DNA of 64,000 nucleotides from Deinococcus hopiensis KR-140 (GTDB taxonomy: Bacteria > Deinococcota > Deinococci > Deinococcales > Deinococcaceae). Location: the NCBI RefSeq assembly GCF_900176165.1, contig NZ_FWWU01000006.1, forward strand, positions 248,001-312,000, read 5' to 3'. The notes under the pieces are model-generated. The model did not search any database. It was not told where the DNA came from and saw only the letters and a program-made list of their open reading frames with translations. The position numbers were made by a program, and so were the translations under genes. Positions 9,317 to 18,011 of this stretch are shown here, piece by piece; the first letter of the stretch is position 1, and the number at the start of each line of letters is the position of its first letter.

Positions 9317-9733
9317 ATGACGTCCCCAACCGAGACGCCCTGGCTACTCGTCGTGGAGGACAACGCCTCGGAGCTCCTGCTCCTCGAAATGGCCCTGGAG
9401 GAACTGGGCATTCCCCCTCTGTATGAAGTGGTGCGCGATGGTCAAGAAGCGCTCCTCCGTCTTCAGCAGGCTCCTGCGCCCGAGCTCGTGCTGATGGACA
9501 TCAACATGCCTTGTCTTTCAGGTGAGGAGGTCCTGCAAGCGCTGGGAAACAGCCTTCAGGGCACGCAGGTGGTGGCGTGGAGTGTGGGGTGGAAGGAGGG
9601 GGACGTGGCCCACATGCAGGCGCTGGGGGCGAGCGCGTATGTGGGGAAGCCGCACACCTATGAGGCGCTGTTGGAATTGGTGCGGGGCCTCTGGGCAGCG
9701 CGCCCGGTGGGTGCGAAACGCGCGTTGCCCTGA
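9317..9733 (+). CDS. Single-domain response regulator (CheY/Rcp1-like receiver)
   Basis: This 138-aa protein is a stand-alone receiver domain. The acidic pair is in VVEDN (residues 12-16), the phosphoacceptor Asp in LVLMDINMP, the switch Ser in VVAWSV and the conserved Lys in YVGKPHTYE. There is no output domain, as in Rcp1-type regulators that pair with phytochrome or hybrid kinases, or CheY-type relays. AAGGT precedes the ATG by 6 nt. No cognate kinase is adjacent, so the partner must lie elsewhere. Confidence 0.92.
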   Translation: MTSPTETPWLLVVEDNASELLLLEMALEELGIPPLYEVVRDGQEALLRLQQAPAPELVLMDINMPCLSGEEVLQALGNSLQGTQVVAWSVGWKEGDVAHMQALGASAYVGKPHTYEALLELVRGLWAARPVGAKRALP

Positions 9734-10086
9734 GAAATCCCGTGCGGAGGACGCATGCCTGGTCCGGACGCCGATTGAACGGTTTGCGGAGGGGTTCAGA
9801 GAAGGAGAGAACCGTGTTCCGGGTATGAAGGAAAGCACACCGGCGGTCTTCGGGTTGGTTGATGAAACGGACAAACCCCGCGCGAGCGGAGTCTCCGTAC
9901 TGCTCGCGCGCACCAGGACCGCGCGCTCAACGCCTGCCCCTTCCGGGGGACGTCCGGGGAGAAGAGCAGCCCTGAAGCCGCCACACGGTGCTCCAGGGGC
10001 GCAACCGGGAAGATGACGCCCCCGAGCGCGGGTGGCTCCCGGCCTGGCACCCCATACAGCCGAGACGAAAGTGCGAGAATCGGAAG
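9734..10086. other. Intergenic, no gene seen
   Basis: The plus-strand frame 9522-10016 is a shadow of the receiver gene continuing into noncoding sequence. No support for a gene was found. Confidence 0.3.
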
Positions 10087-10812
10087 ATGTGGCTTGCAGC
10101 GCTCTGGGGACTTGCGGGGGGATCATCCCTCATCGTCGGCGCTGTTCTGGGACTGTACGCCCCCATCAGCAAGCGGGTGGTCGCCTTGATCATGGCCCTG
10201 GGTGCAGGGGTCCTCGTCAGCAGCGTGGCCTTTGAACTGATGGACGAAGCATTTGACAAGGGCGGATTTGGTGCCGTATCCACCGGGTTGTTGCTGGGCG
10301 CGGTCACCTTCTTTCTGGGCGACCTGGCCATCAACCGCGCTGGAGGAAAACACCGTAAGCGCAGCGCCGGACAGCAGCAGGACGGCAATGCCTCTGCCAT
10401 CGTGCTCGGAACCCTGATGGACGGTATCCCGGAATCCATGGCCATTGGCGTCAGCCTGCTTGCAGGAGGCAAGGTCGGCTGGGTTTTTCTCGCCGCCGTG
10501 TTCCTGAGCAATATCCCGGAGGGCCTGAGTGCCAGCGCCGGGTTGAAACGTGCTGGACATCATCCCACTCGTATCCTGTTGATGTGGACCTCCATTGCCT
10601 TGCTGAGCGCCATTTCCGCAGGGCTGGGGTATCTCTTTCTCCGCGGTGCCGGTCCCAACGTGACGTCGGGGATTCAGGCGTTCGCAGCTGGAGCGATCCT
10701 GACGATGCTGTCTTCCACCATGTTGCCGGAAGCGTTTGAGGAGGGTGGCGCCATGATTGGCCTGGCGACGACGTGCGGTTTCCTCGCGGCCTTCACGTTG
10801 AGTCATCTGTGA
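10087..10812 (+). CDS. ZIP-family divalent metal transporter
   Basis: This 241-aa polytopic membrane protein has about eight hydrophobic segments. The two metal-site helices carry GTLMDGIPESMAIG and FLSNIPEGLSAS, the ZIP signatures, with Asp instead of the usual His at the first position of the first motif. A basic KHRKRSAGQQQ loop separates helices III and IV in place of the His-rich loop of zinc importers. The start is set at the ATG of MWLAALWG because the upstream in-frame extension is hydrophilic and non-homologous in style. It likely imports zinc or a related cation, and the altered motif may change selectivity. Confidence 0.9.
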   Translation: MWLAALWGLAGGSSLIVGAVLGLYAPISKRVVALIMALGAGVLVSSVAFELMDEAFDKGGFGAVSTGLLLGAVTFFLGDLAINRAGGKHRKRSAGQQQDGNASAIVLGTLMDGIPESMAIGVSLLAGGKVGWVFLAAVFLSNIPEGLSASAGLKRAGHHPTRILLMWTSIALLSAISAGLGYLFLRGAGPNVTSGIQAFAAGAILTMLSSTMLPEAFEEGGAMIGLATTCGFLAAFTLSHL

Positions 10813-10878
10813 CTGCTGCTCAGGCAGGATCTGCGCTGGTAGGGCCCAAAGGGGCCTTGCCTCAGGCCAGGAGAGCGG

Positions 10879-11079
10879 CTACGCCGGGTCAGGGCCGCCC
10901 CGCGCAGGCGGCCGCCTGCACCGGGGATGGAGTCCAGGACCGAGCGGCCATGGGCAAGCCGTGCGCGCGTGAACGGCCGCTCTCCATCTGCGCCGTGCCG
11001 CTTGTGGTGGGCTTCCGGGTGTGATGGGGGAGAGCCGCCGCAGAAGGGGGAGGCGCAGGATGGTGCGGTTGCAGATCAT
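10879..11079 (-). CDS. Possible small basic protein, 66 aa
   Basis: A minus ORF starts MICNRTILRLPLLRRLSPIT with a strong GGAGG 5 nt upstream of the ATG. The composition is Arg/Pro-rich and could equally be a GC-rich shadow frame or the broken 5' end of another gene. No family was recognised. Confidence 0.3.
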   Translation of the reverse strand: MICNRTILRLPLLRRLSPITPGSPPQAARRRWRAAVHARTACPWPLGPGLHPRCRRPPARGGPDPA

Positions 11080-11162
11080 GTGGACCTCCAGGGGTGAAGT
11101 GGGCCCTGCCCGGAGTCGCGCCGGACGCTCTGCGGCTCGCGGGGCCAGGGGGGGAAGAAGTT

Positions 11163-11290
11163 AGGGCATGGGGGAGAATGGCGCCGTGGGGACTGCCCTT
11201 CCGCGCGCGGCGCCATGCTCGTCATGCGCAGTTCGCTCGCCGTTCCCGGTCAAAAAGAAGTCTGCACTTTGACACACGCTCCAAATGGGT
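11163..11290 (+). repeat. Dispersed repeat, family 2
   Basis: Two modules are present: GGGGGAGAATGGCGCCG with a nearby GCCCTTCCGCGCG, then GGTCAAAAAGAAGTCTGCAC with TTTGACACACGCTCC. Both recur at 36418-36525 and 62525-62630, and the second at 15919-15957. Here the first module is inverted relative to the other copies. It is noncoding. Confidence 0.55.
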
Positions 11291-11391
11291 GTGGGCTGAA
11301 CGTCCCTTAAGCGGGCTCACGCGTTGCTCAGGAATTTTGAAGGAAAACGTTCTCTCCTGCCTTTGCCGGGTTTGGGTTCCACACCGGGGCC

Positions 11392-11706
11392 ATGGGTTGC
11401 CGCTCTCAGGTGTTGCAGGCTGCCCGGACCCTGGCTCGCCAGAGTCTGGACAAAACGTTCAAGCGTACGGACCTGCTTGAGATGATGCGGGCACAGGGAA
11501 CGCACTTCTCACCCCAGGCCATCCGCACGCACGTGACGGCCACCATGTGCCGAATTTCGGCACGGTCTGCCAACGTGCGGTACCCGGACCTGGATCGTGT
11601 CCGTCCAGGGCGCTACCGGATCAACGGATGTACGTGGGGCTGCCGGAACGTCACGGGGAGAAGCTTGCGCACCTCCGGCGGTTGCTCCGCGAAGGACGCA
11701 ACGTGA
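11392..11706 (+). CDS. DUF7669-like small protein, C-terminally frameshifted
   Basis: Residues 5-75 read AARTLARQSLDKTFKRTDLL then SPQAIRTHVTATMCRISA and YPDLDRVRPGRYRI. This matches the pattern of a winged-helix-like domain often annotated as DUF7669, with a fixed IRTHV..MC core and a GRYRL end. After GRYRI the frame appears to slip, because the continuation YVGLPERHGEKLAHLRRLL lies in another frame up to about 11804. The ATG lacks a clear ribosome site. Function is unknown; the domain is often found near restriction or DNA-binding genes, which is not visible here. Confidence 0.5.
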   Translation: MGCRSQVLQAARTLARQSLDKTFKRTDLLEMMRAQGTHFSPQAIRTHVTATMCRISARSANVRYPDLDRVRPGRYRINGCTWGCRNVTGRSLRTSGGCSAKDAT

Positions 11707-11804
11707 AATGGAGCCCAGCGGATGACGCGTTCGCCCTGGAAAACGGCCTGAAGAGAAGGCAACACCCGGGCGAGGGCCAGCGTGAGATGGGGCGTGGGCT
11801 GTAG

Positions 11805-12282
11805 GAAAGGCGGGTCCCCGTACCCGGCCGCTTCACGCCCTGCCTTTCGCCCAGGTCACCTGCTGCCTGCTGCTCCCGGACTGGCAAGGAAGCCTCAAAC
11901 AGGCCTTCCTCCCCGGCTGTCTCGCGTGAGGGGGTGTGCGCGCCTGCAGCACCTGGTGCAGGTCAGCCCGCACGGGCCACTGCTGGTCATGGCGGTGGGG
12001 GTCTGCGGGGGTCAATGTGAGCGGCGCGGCGCGCCTGGCCGCCTGACCCATGCCCCAAACGGGCGGCATGCTGACTGGCCGTCTCGCTTTACCCCGTCGG
12101 AGTGGTGCATGGTCCGGGGCGGGCGTGGTGCGCGGCTGCTCTGCGTCTTTGCTTGTCATGGGTCGCGCCGCCGCCCGGAAGCGGAGGCAGGGTGGTGCAG
12201 GTGTGGGGGATCAACCCCTGGACGCCGTGTTTTTCGTCTGATCGGCCACCGACGTGGAGCAGGTCAAGCCGTGGGGGGCGGC
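11805..12282. other. No convincing gene
   Basis: The long plus frame running through here into 12699 has poor, Gly/Arg/Pro-rich composition until about 12283 and is not supported. A minus frame at 11833-12159 is similarly unconvincing. Confidence 0.3.
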
Positions 12283-12699
12283 ATGGGCCAGGGCAAGTTG
12301 GGTGCAGCCGACCCGCCCCTGTTGTCGCTGACGCTCTTCAACAGCCAGCAGCGACGGGCCCTGCGCTCAGGGAAGCGGCTGGAACGCGCCGGAGGCGCCC
12401 ATAAGGACTGCGGTGAAGCTGTGGCGTACTGCAGTTTCGGGGCGGCGCAGTTCCAGATGCCCAATCCCATGCTCAGGCGCGCGTTGTCACGGTACGGCTA
12501 CAGTCCGCGGGCGGTGCTGGCCCTCACCCGCGTGGCGGGCGTGGACCTGTTCGACGCGATGTACCGCGTCACGCACGGCTTTCTGGGGAGTGACGCGCGG
12601 CGCACGGCCTTCCTCACGCAGGGAAGCTACCTCAGAAAGGCCGTGACCACGAACGCGTGGTTTCCGCACAAGGCGACCGACTTCCCGAGGTCGCCTTGA
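12283..12699 (+). CDS. Hypothetical protein, 138 aa
   Basis: From an ATG at 12283 the reading has good codon use and a protein-like composition (SLTLFNSQQRRALRSGKRLE, VLALTRVAGVDLFDAMYRVT, SYLRKAVTTNAWFPHKATDF). Large hydrophilic and helical stretches are seen, with no signal peptide. I do not recognise the family. The start is uncertain, and it could be the 3' end of a longer broken gene. A family-1 repeat with a perfect hairpin follows. Confidence 0.4.
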   Translation: MGQGKLGAADPPLLSLTLFNSQQRRALRSGKRLERAGGAHKDCGEAVAYCSFGAAQFQMPNPMLRRALSRYGYSPRAVLALTRVAGVDLFDAMYRVTHGFLGSDARRTAFLTQGSYLRKAVTTNAWFPHKATDFPRSP

Positions 12700-12773
12700 C
12701 GCTTTCGGGCGCGAAGCTGCTCACGCTCCCGCCCCGCTTCGGGCGCAACCGGGTATGGAGACTGCTGAACGAC

Positions 12774-12879
12774 CGATCCGGTTTGCGGTTCATCCGTCAG
12801 GAAATAACGGGCCAACGCGAGCGGACGTGCAGCGCTGCGTGGCAGAGGGGACAGAACGGATGATCCGCAAACCGGATCG
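12774..12879. repeat. Dispersed repeat, family 1, with terminal inverted repeats
   Basis: This is the neatest copy of family 1. It is bounded by CGATCCGGTTTGCGGTTCAT on the left and its near-perfect complement on the right (12856-12879). Inside are CATCCGTCAGGAAATAACGG and GAGCGGACG. It can fold as a long hairpin. It lies between the hypothetical ORF and the LysM-C39 gene. Confidence 0.7.
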
Positions 12880-13025
12880 GGGATCAGGACCGGACCTCCA
12901 CACGGCGGACAACCGCCCAGTCTTTCCCCTGTACGGACGGGACGGGAGCGGTCGGCCGCCGCCCTCACCTGACCGACGTGTATTTTTTCGCTACAACATA
13001 TTCAAACGTCGTTTATAAAGTTCCG

Positions 13026-14000
13026 GTGAAGGTCTTCCTCATGGTCGCAGTATTCTCGCTGCTCTGTATGTCTCAGGCCTCGCGGCACACTGTCAGCGCG
13101 GGTGAGACGCTCTACAGCATCTCAAAGGCAGCGGGAACGACGCCGGAAGCCCTGATGGTCCTCAACGGCATGACTGCCAGCACGGTCTATGCGGGTCAGG
13201 CGCTGCAACTGCCTGACCCGCCCCCGCCCCTCCTCCAGGCCCAGCACACCGTCAGCGCTGGGGAGACGCTGTACAGCATCGCCAGGGCAGCGGGAACGAC
13301 CGTACCGGCGCTGGTGGCGCTCAACCAGTTGGCAGACACCAGCATCTCTGTCGGCCAGGTGCTGGAACTTGGTGGACCCGGGCTCCAGGAGGGCAGCGCC
13401 GCCCCTCGCCTCCCCGCGCCCGCTGAGCCAACGGGCCTCGAGCAGGGCCTGTTCACGCTTGACCGGCTCCCTTCCTCTTCAAGCAGCCTTCCCTTCCAGT
13501 CGGCTCAGGCGCGACGTCCGGCCGCGGCGTACCTGCCGGAGGTGGGATACGAAGCGCAAACGCTCAACAACTGCGGACCGGCAGCCCTGGCCGCCGCCCT
13601 GCGCCTGTACGGCGTCGAGGCCAATCAGCAGACCTGGCAAGACCGGCTGCGCCCGACCGGCGGCAACATGCAGTTCGCTCCCGCCCAGCGTCTCCTGGCA
13701 GAACTCGGCTTCCGGTCGGACGTCCAGCGCGGCGGCACCGTAGAAGACGTGAAGCGCGCCGTCGCCCAGGGATTTCCCGTGATTGTGCTGCAGTACCACA
13801 GCGTCGTTGGAAAAACACCGCACTTCCGCGTGGTACGCGGGTATGACGACGCCCGGGACATTCTGATTATGAGTGACCCCCTGAGCGGTCCAAACGTGGC
13901 CTTGACCTCTCATGATTTTGACGTGCTCTGGAACACGCAGGGACGGGCGTTCATTCCGGTGCGGCCCCTGGTGACGGCGAACGCCCGGAAGAAACCGTAG
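13026..14000 (+). CDS. Secreted LysM-LysM-C39-like cysteine peptidase
   Basis: The protein has about 324 aa. A short signal sequence (KVFLMVAVFSLLCMSQA) is followed by two LysM repeats (HTVSAGETLYSISKAAGTT near residue 22 and again near 75) that bind peptidoglycan. A Pro/Ser-rich linker then leads to a C39-like peptidase domain from about residue 165. Putative catalytic residues are Cys183 in NNCGPAA, His266 in TPHFRVV and Asp284 in MSDPL. The family cleaves peptides, for example leader peptides or cell-wall cross-links; here LysM domains suggest action at the envelope. The GTG at 13026 keeps a Lys before the hydrophobic core. The ATG at 13041 has a better GAAGG site 7 nt upstream and may be the true start. 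Confidence 0.85.
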   Translation: MKVFLMVAVFSLLCMSQASRHTVSAGETLYSISKAAGTTPEALMVLNGMTASTVYAGQALQLPDPPPPLLQAQHTVSAGETLYSIARAAGTTVPALVALNQLADTSISVGQVLELGGPGLQEGSAAPRLPAPAEPTGLEQGLFTLDRLPSSSSSLPFQSAQARRPAAAYLPEVGYEAQTLNNCGPAALAAALRLYGVEANQQTWQDRLRPTGGNMQFAPAQRLLAELGFRSDVQRGGTVEDVKRAVAQGFPVIVLQYHSVVGKTPHFRVVRGYDDARDILIMSDPLSGPNVALTSHDFDVLWNTQGRAFIPVRPLVTANARKKP

Positions 14001-14148
14001 CGCCAGGCGCTGGGCAAAGGACGCCACTCCACCGGTACGCCCGCCGGGCTTTGCGGCGAATCGCCGGTGCGGCGGTCCAGGCGGAGCATGACGGGGAGGC
14101 CACCCAAAGCTGGAGGCGTGGGCACCCTCGGCCCCCTACACTCGGGCC

Positions 14149-15684
14149 ATGCCCCTGCGCGTCCTGCTGCTCAATCCCCCACACGGTTCGATCGGCAGCC
14201 GGATTCCCACCGAGCAGTTGCCGCCGCTGGGCCTCCTGAGCCTCGGTGGGCCCCTGCTGGACGGGGGCTTTACGGTGGAACTGCTTGACGCGGACCTGCA
14301 CAACCTCAGGGTGGAGGACATCCGCCACCGGGCACTGCGCTTTGCGCCGGACGTCCTCCTCGTCGGTCATGCCGGCTCCACATCTGCACATCCGGTCGTG
14401 GTGCGGATCCTTGGGGCGCTGCGCCCCGCGCTTCCTGGCATGCCCTTCGTGTACGGCGGCGTCTTTCCCACCTATCACTGGCAAGACGTCCTGGAGAGGC
14501 ACCCCGAGGTCGACATCGTGGTGCGGGGCGAGGGGGAGCGCACCGTCACCACGCTGGTGCAGGCCCTGGCCACAGGCAGTGACCTGGAAAGCGTCCCTGG
14601 ACTGGCTTTTCGCCGGGCAGGCCAGCCCTACGCCACCCCGGCCGCCGCCATGATCCTCGATCTGGACGGGTACCGGGTGGGCTGGGAACTGATCGACCAC
14701 GCCGACTACTCGTACTGGGGCAAGCAGCGCGCGGTGGTGGTGCAGTTCTCACGGGGCTGCCCCTATCCCTGCTCGTACTGCGGGCAACGCGGCTTCTGGA
14801 CGCAGCGGCGGCACCGCGATCCCGTGCGCTTCGCAGCCGAGATCGCCCGGCTGCACCGGGAACACGGCGTGCAGATGTTTAACTTCGCGGATGAACTCCC
14901 CACGGGCAACAGGGCCGCCTGGAAGGCTTTTCTGGAAGCCCTGATCGCTGAGGACGTGTCCGTCACGCTCGTCGGATCCACCCGGGCGGGCGATATCGTC
15001 CGGGATGCGGAGCTGCTGCCGCTGTACCGCAAAGCCGGCGTGATCCGCTTCCTGCTCGGAATCGAGAGTTACGACGAGGGCACCCTGGCGAGCATCCGCA
15101 AGGGCGCCACCACCAGGGACGACCGCGAGGCGATCCGCCTGATGCGTGAACACGGGATGATCTCCATGGCGACGTACGTCGTGGGCTTCGAGGAGGAGCG
15201 CGACTTCGACTACTGGCGCTCCTTTCAGCAACTGACGCTGTACGACCCGGACCAGATTCAACTGCTGTACATCACGCCACACCGCTGGACACCCTTTTTC
15301 GACACGGTGGCCCACCGCCGGGTCATCCAGACGGACGTGACGAAGTGGGACTACAAGCACCAGGTCCTGGCCACGCGCCACGTGCCGCCGTGGCGCGTGC
15401 TGCTGTGGTTCAAGCTGATGGAACTCGCCGTGCAGCTGCGGCCCCGGATGCTGCGCCGCACCCTGACGCACCCCGACCCGAATTACCGCCACGCGATGCG
15501 CTGGTACTACGCGGTGGGCCGCCGCGTCTGGATGCACGAGGTGGCTGAATTCTTGCGGTCCTTTCCGAGGCTGCGCGAAGGCGTCACGGTGCGCGAATTC
15601 TGGGGCGAGTCGCTTTCCGCACGTGAGGAGGCGCTCGCACGGGTGCCCCGCCGCACGTCCCCGCAGCGGAGCGCAGCAGACTGA
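14149..15684 (+). CDS. bchE: BchE-like B12-binding radical SAM protein (anaerobic Mg-protoporphyrin cyclase family)
   Basis: This 511-aa protein has an N-terminal Rossmann-like cobalamin-binding domain (residues 1-140, LLNPPHGS to VVRGEGE) and a radical-SAM domain with the cluster motif C204-X3-C208-X2-C211 (CPYPCSYC). The long C-terminus has the wording typical of anaerobic Mg-protoporphyrin IX monomethyl ester cyclase: QIQLLYITPHRWTPFF, WDYKHQVLATRHVPPWR and HAMRWYYAVGRRVW. BchE uses B12 and SAM to form ring E of bacteriochlorophyll. No other bch gene is visible in 64 kb, so ring-E synthesis is unlikely; a different tetrapyrrole or lipid oxidation is possible. The symbol denotes similarity only. 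Confidence 0.85.
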   Translation: MPLRVLLLNPPHGSIGSRIPTEQLPPLGLLSLGGPLLDGGFTVELLDADLHNLRVEDIRHRALRFAPDVLLVGHAGSTSAHPVVVRILGALRPALPGMPFVYGGVFPTYHWQDVLERHPEVDIVVRGEGERTVTTLVQALATGSDLESVPGLAFRRAGQPYATPAAAMILDLDGYRVGWELIDHADYSYWGKQRAVVVQFSRGCPYPCSYCGQRGFWTQRRHRDPVRFAAEIARLHREHGVQMFNFADELPTGNRAAWKAFLEALIAEDVSVTLVGSTRAGDIVRDAELLPLYRKAGVIRFLLGIESYDEGTLASIRKGATTRDDREAIRLMREHGMISMATYVVGFEEERDFDYWRSFQQLTLYDPDQIQLLYITPHRWTPFFDTVAHRRVIQTDVTKWDYKHQVLATRHVPPWRVLLWFKLMELAVQLRPRMLRRTLTHPDPNYRHAMRWYYAVGRRVWMHEVAEFLRSFPRLREGVTVREFWGESLSAREEALARVPRRTSPQRSAAD

Positions 15685-15918
15685 CGGTGCGATCAGACCT
15701 GCTCCTGCACCCTTTCAACCCGGAGACGGCGCGCCCATGGTCGGACCCTGCACGGCGAGATGGTCCCCGGGTGCTCTCGTCTGTGCGTTCCAGGCCACAC
15801 CACCGGCCTGCCAAGGTCTGCCTGGGCGTCATCCCAGACGCCGGCACGCCCTGTTCAACCCGAGAGACCGTCCGCCGCTCTGCACACGACCTCCCGCTGC
15901 GCGGCCACTCGCCGGGCT

Positions 15919-15957
15919 CGGTCAAAAAAAGGTCCGCACTTTGACCCATGCTCTAGA
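15919..15957 (+). repeat. Dispersed repeat, family 2 (second module)
   Basis: GGTCAAAAAAAGGTCCGCAC followed by TTTGACCCATGCTC matches the second module of the family at 11246, 62590 and (reverse) 36418. It ends 8 nt before the GTG of the next gene, so it overlaps that gene's promoter region. TAGACT at 15954-15959 could act as a leaderless -10 box. Confidence 0.55.
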
Positions 15958-15965
15958 CTTGCGGC

Positions 15966-16880
15966 GTGAACGGCGGCCCCCCTCAACAGCACGCTCCCCC
16001 TTCTGCGCCCCAGGACCAGGCACGTCACATCCGGGTGATCGGTCAGGGTGAACTGACGGTGGTGCTGCTCACTGGACTGGGCGTACCAGCCCTGTGGTGG
16101 CATGGGCCTGGAGAATGGACCGAAGACGTCCTCCAGCTGATTGGACGGGAGTCCTGGGGGAACCGGCCCTTTCTTGCGCCGTCACTCGCGCAGGACTTCC
16201 GGGTCGTGACGTATGACCGTGCCGGCATGGAAGACCGCCCTCCACCGGAGGGCGTCCGGCGTATGGATGATTTTATTCAGGAGCTTGACGGGGTCCTGGA
16301 GCAGGCGCAGGTGAAAGGACCGCTGGCGCTCATGGGCCACTCGCTCGGCGGTCTCATTGCGCTGGAGTACGCGCGGCGCACTGCGCCGCGCGTCGCTGGT
16401 CTCGTCCTGCTGGACAGTTCCCATCCGGATCAGCTTCCACGCTTCGCTGCGGGAGCGGGCGCCGGGCAGCGTCACGCCGACGCCGAAGAGCAGCGTCAGA
16501 TGGCCGAATTTCACCCGGAGCGGCCGGACCTGGAACATCTGCTGAGCCAGGGCGAAGGGGCCGTTCGGCCAGGCACGCTGGGCGACTTCCCTCTGCTTGT
16601 CCTGACCCGGGGGATCAGGCCGTGTCCTTCCGGCGGCACGCCAGCACCCCCAATGACGGCCAAGTACTGGCAGTACCGGGAACAGACCTGGCAGCGCCTG
16701 CAGAGGGAATTGACCGCGTTGTCAAACGCCGGGCAGCAGCGCTGCTTCCCAGACAGTGGGCATTACCTGCATCTGGAGGAACCCGCGCGTGTTCTTGAGG
16801 ACGTTCGGGCGTTCCTCCGACAACTTCAGGACGCTTCACCGGGGGCAGAGGCGCGCAGCCGGCAGCAACCGTCTTCCTGA
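15966..16880 (+). CDS. Alpha/beta hydrolase
   Basis: This 304-aa protein is a canonical alpha/beta hydrolase. The nucleophile is Ser126 in GHSLGG, the acid is likely in LDSSHPDQ, and the base is His266 in SGHYLHLEEP. An early GLG turn (LLTGLGVPALWW) takes the oxyanion-loop position. It starts with GTG, and the only promoter element seen is TAGACT 6 nt upstream, suggesting leaderless translation. The substrate is unknown. It stands alone between repeats. Confidence 0.85.
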   Translation: MNGGPPQQHAPPSAPQDQARHIRVIGQGELTVVLLTGLGVPALWWHGPGEWTEDVLQLIGRESWGNRPFLAPSLAQDFRVVTYDRAGMEDRPPPEGVRRMDDFIQELDGVLEQAQVKGPLALMGHSLGGLIALEYARRTAPRVAGLVLLDSSHPDQLPRFAAGAGAGQRHADAEEQRQMAEFHPERPDLEHLLSQGEGAVRPGTLGDFPLLVLTRGIRPCPSGGTPAPPMTAKYWQYREQTWQRLQRELTALSNAGQQRCFPDSGHYLHLEEPARVLEDVRAFLRQLQDASPGAEARSRQQPSS

Positions 16881-17519
16881 TCCCCGCGGCGCTGCACGGG
16901 CCAGGGTGAGTCCTCCTCCCCGCGCGCTCCTGCAAGAGACCCGGCTCGCCGTTTCCGATGTTGCCTCTGCGGCGGTGGTTCCAGCCCTGCGGCTGGGCAG
17001 GAAGCGGCATGTCCGCACCCAGGGGTGACGCGGTATTGCCACCAGCTTTCCGAGCCCGCGTGCAGCAGGTTCTGCGCGTACGGACAGCGTGGCCCGGACC
17101 CCCAGAGCGCCCGTTCTCTGCGGCTTCCCTTTGTGGTGCATCGGGAAGACCCGCAGGTCCTCGTTCACGTCCAGGCCCGCCTCCTGTGCCGGCCATTTGG
17201 AAAGGCCGACGAAGAGGTGAGGCGCTATGCGGACGCCGATGGAATCGTTTGCGCAGCGATTCACCAGGCGTCCGGTTCATCCGTGATGAAATCACGGGCC
17301 AACCTGGGTGGAGCGAGCAGGAAAAACGGTGACCCAGAGGCGTGGAATCGCCGGAACGGACTTGCAGCGCAGCAAAGAAACGGGTTCCGGCCAGACAGTG
17401 ATGAGGGTGGCCTCACGCGGGCTGGGGAAGAGGGAAAGAGAGCGGCTGGCAGTCAAGGTACCCCGCCACCGCCCTTCAGGACCGATCACTGATTGAACGG
17501 CAGCCGGATGGGCAGGCCT
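16881..17519. other. Intergenic stretch holding a family-1 repeat
   Basis: Other than the repeat at 17268-17400, neither strand shows a supported gene. Long frames here are Arg/Pro-rich shadows. Confidence 0.4.
17268..17400 (+). repeat. Dispersed repeat, family 1
   Basis: This copy reads TCCGGTTCATCCGTGATGAA then TCACGGGCCAACCTGGGTGG, GAGCGAGCAGGAAAAACGG, AGAGGCGTGGAATCGCCGG and ACGGGTTCCGG. It is the fullest version and aligns with 5366-5512 and 25875-25982 in reverse. It is noncoding. Confidence 0.6.
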
Positions 17520-18011
17520 CTACCTCAAGTTGAACGTCTTGACGAACTCGGTCAGGCCCTGACGGTACAACTTGACCCAGGCCTCCAGGGCGGCTGTGGT
17601 TACGCCGCCGTCCAAGTCGAGGTCACTTTGCAAGAAGGGGTCGCGCTCCTCGTCGAGGTAGGCGTACGCGAAGCTGTGGCCGCGGTTCCAGGCGTTGATC
17701 TTCTCGAGGGGGGGAGACGCGTCAAGGTCGAAGCCCGAGGACAGCGTCAGGGTTGAGCAGCGCCCACTGGCGCAGTCGGTCAGGTAGACGCGCGCAGTGG
17801 TGTTGCCCACGCGAAAGGCCAGGGAGGGCCCGCCATCCTGCGCCTCGCTGCGGACCGTTAGGCCAGCGCGGGCGAGCGTCTTCATCAGCTCGGCGGGTGT
17901 CACGCTGGTCATCACCGTGGCGGCGCGGGTGGGCTGCGCTCCGGCTGCCGAAATCAGGGTGAGGGCCAGCAGCGAGAGCGTTTGGTTCTGGAGAAGGCGA
18001 ATCTGAGTCAT
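17520..18011 (-). CDS. Secreted YbjN-domain protein
   Basis: The protein is 163 aa, starting at the ATG at 18011 with AAAGGA upstream. The signal peptide is roughly MTQIRLLQNQTLSLLALT to AGAQPTRA. The mature part (LMKTLARAGLTVRSEAQDGG, CSTLTLSSGFD, INAWNRGHSFAYAYLD, DLDLDGGVTTAALEAWVKLY) matches the YbjN/DUF1790 pattern, a type III chaperone-like fold found in sensory and envelope proteins. One Cys pair (TDCASGRC) may form a disulfide. A secreted YbjN is typical of Proteobacterial and Deinococcal relatives, but its role is not known. Confidence 0.8.
   Translation of the reverse strand: MTQIRLLQNQTLSLLALTLISAAGAQPTRAATVMTSVTPAELMKTLARAGLTVRSEAQDGGPSLAFRVGNTTARVYLTDCASGRCSTLTLSSGFDLDASPPLEKINAWNRGHSFAYAYLDEERDPFLQSDLDLDGGVTTAALEAWVKLYRQGLTEFVKTFNLR

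Noticed and set aside
11640..11810. Minus-strand reading PHLTLALARVLPSLQAVF resembling a 2'-5' RNA ligase motif
   Set aside because: No second HXT motif or supporting frame was found; likely chance on the reverse of a plus-strand reading.
11782..12282. Upstream half of a 305-codon plus ORF
   Set aside because: Composition and codon pattern are not coding-like until about 12283, so only the 3' part is kept.
14749..15537. 262-codon minus ORF inside the BchE-like gene
   Set aside because: His/Arg/Val-rich antisense shadow; no start context or family.
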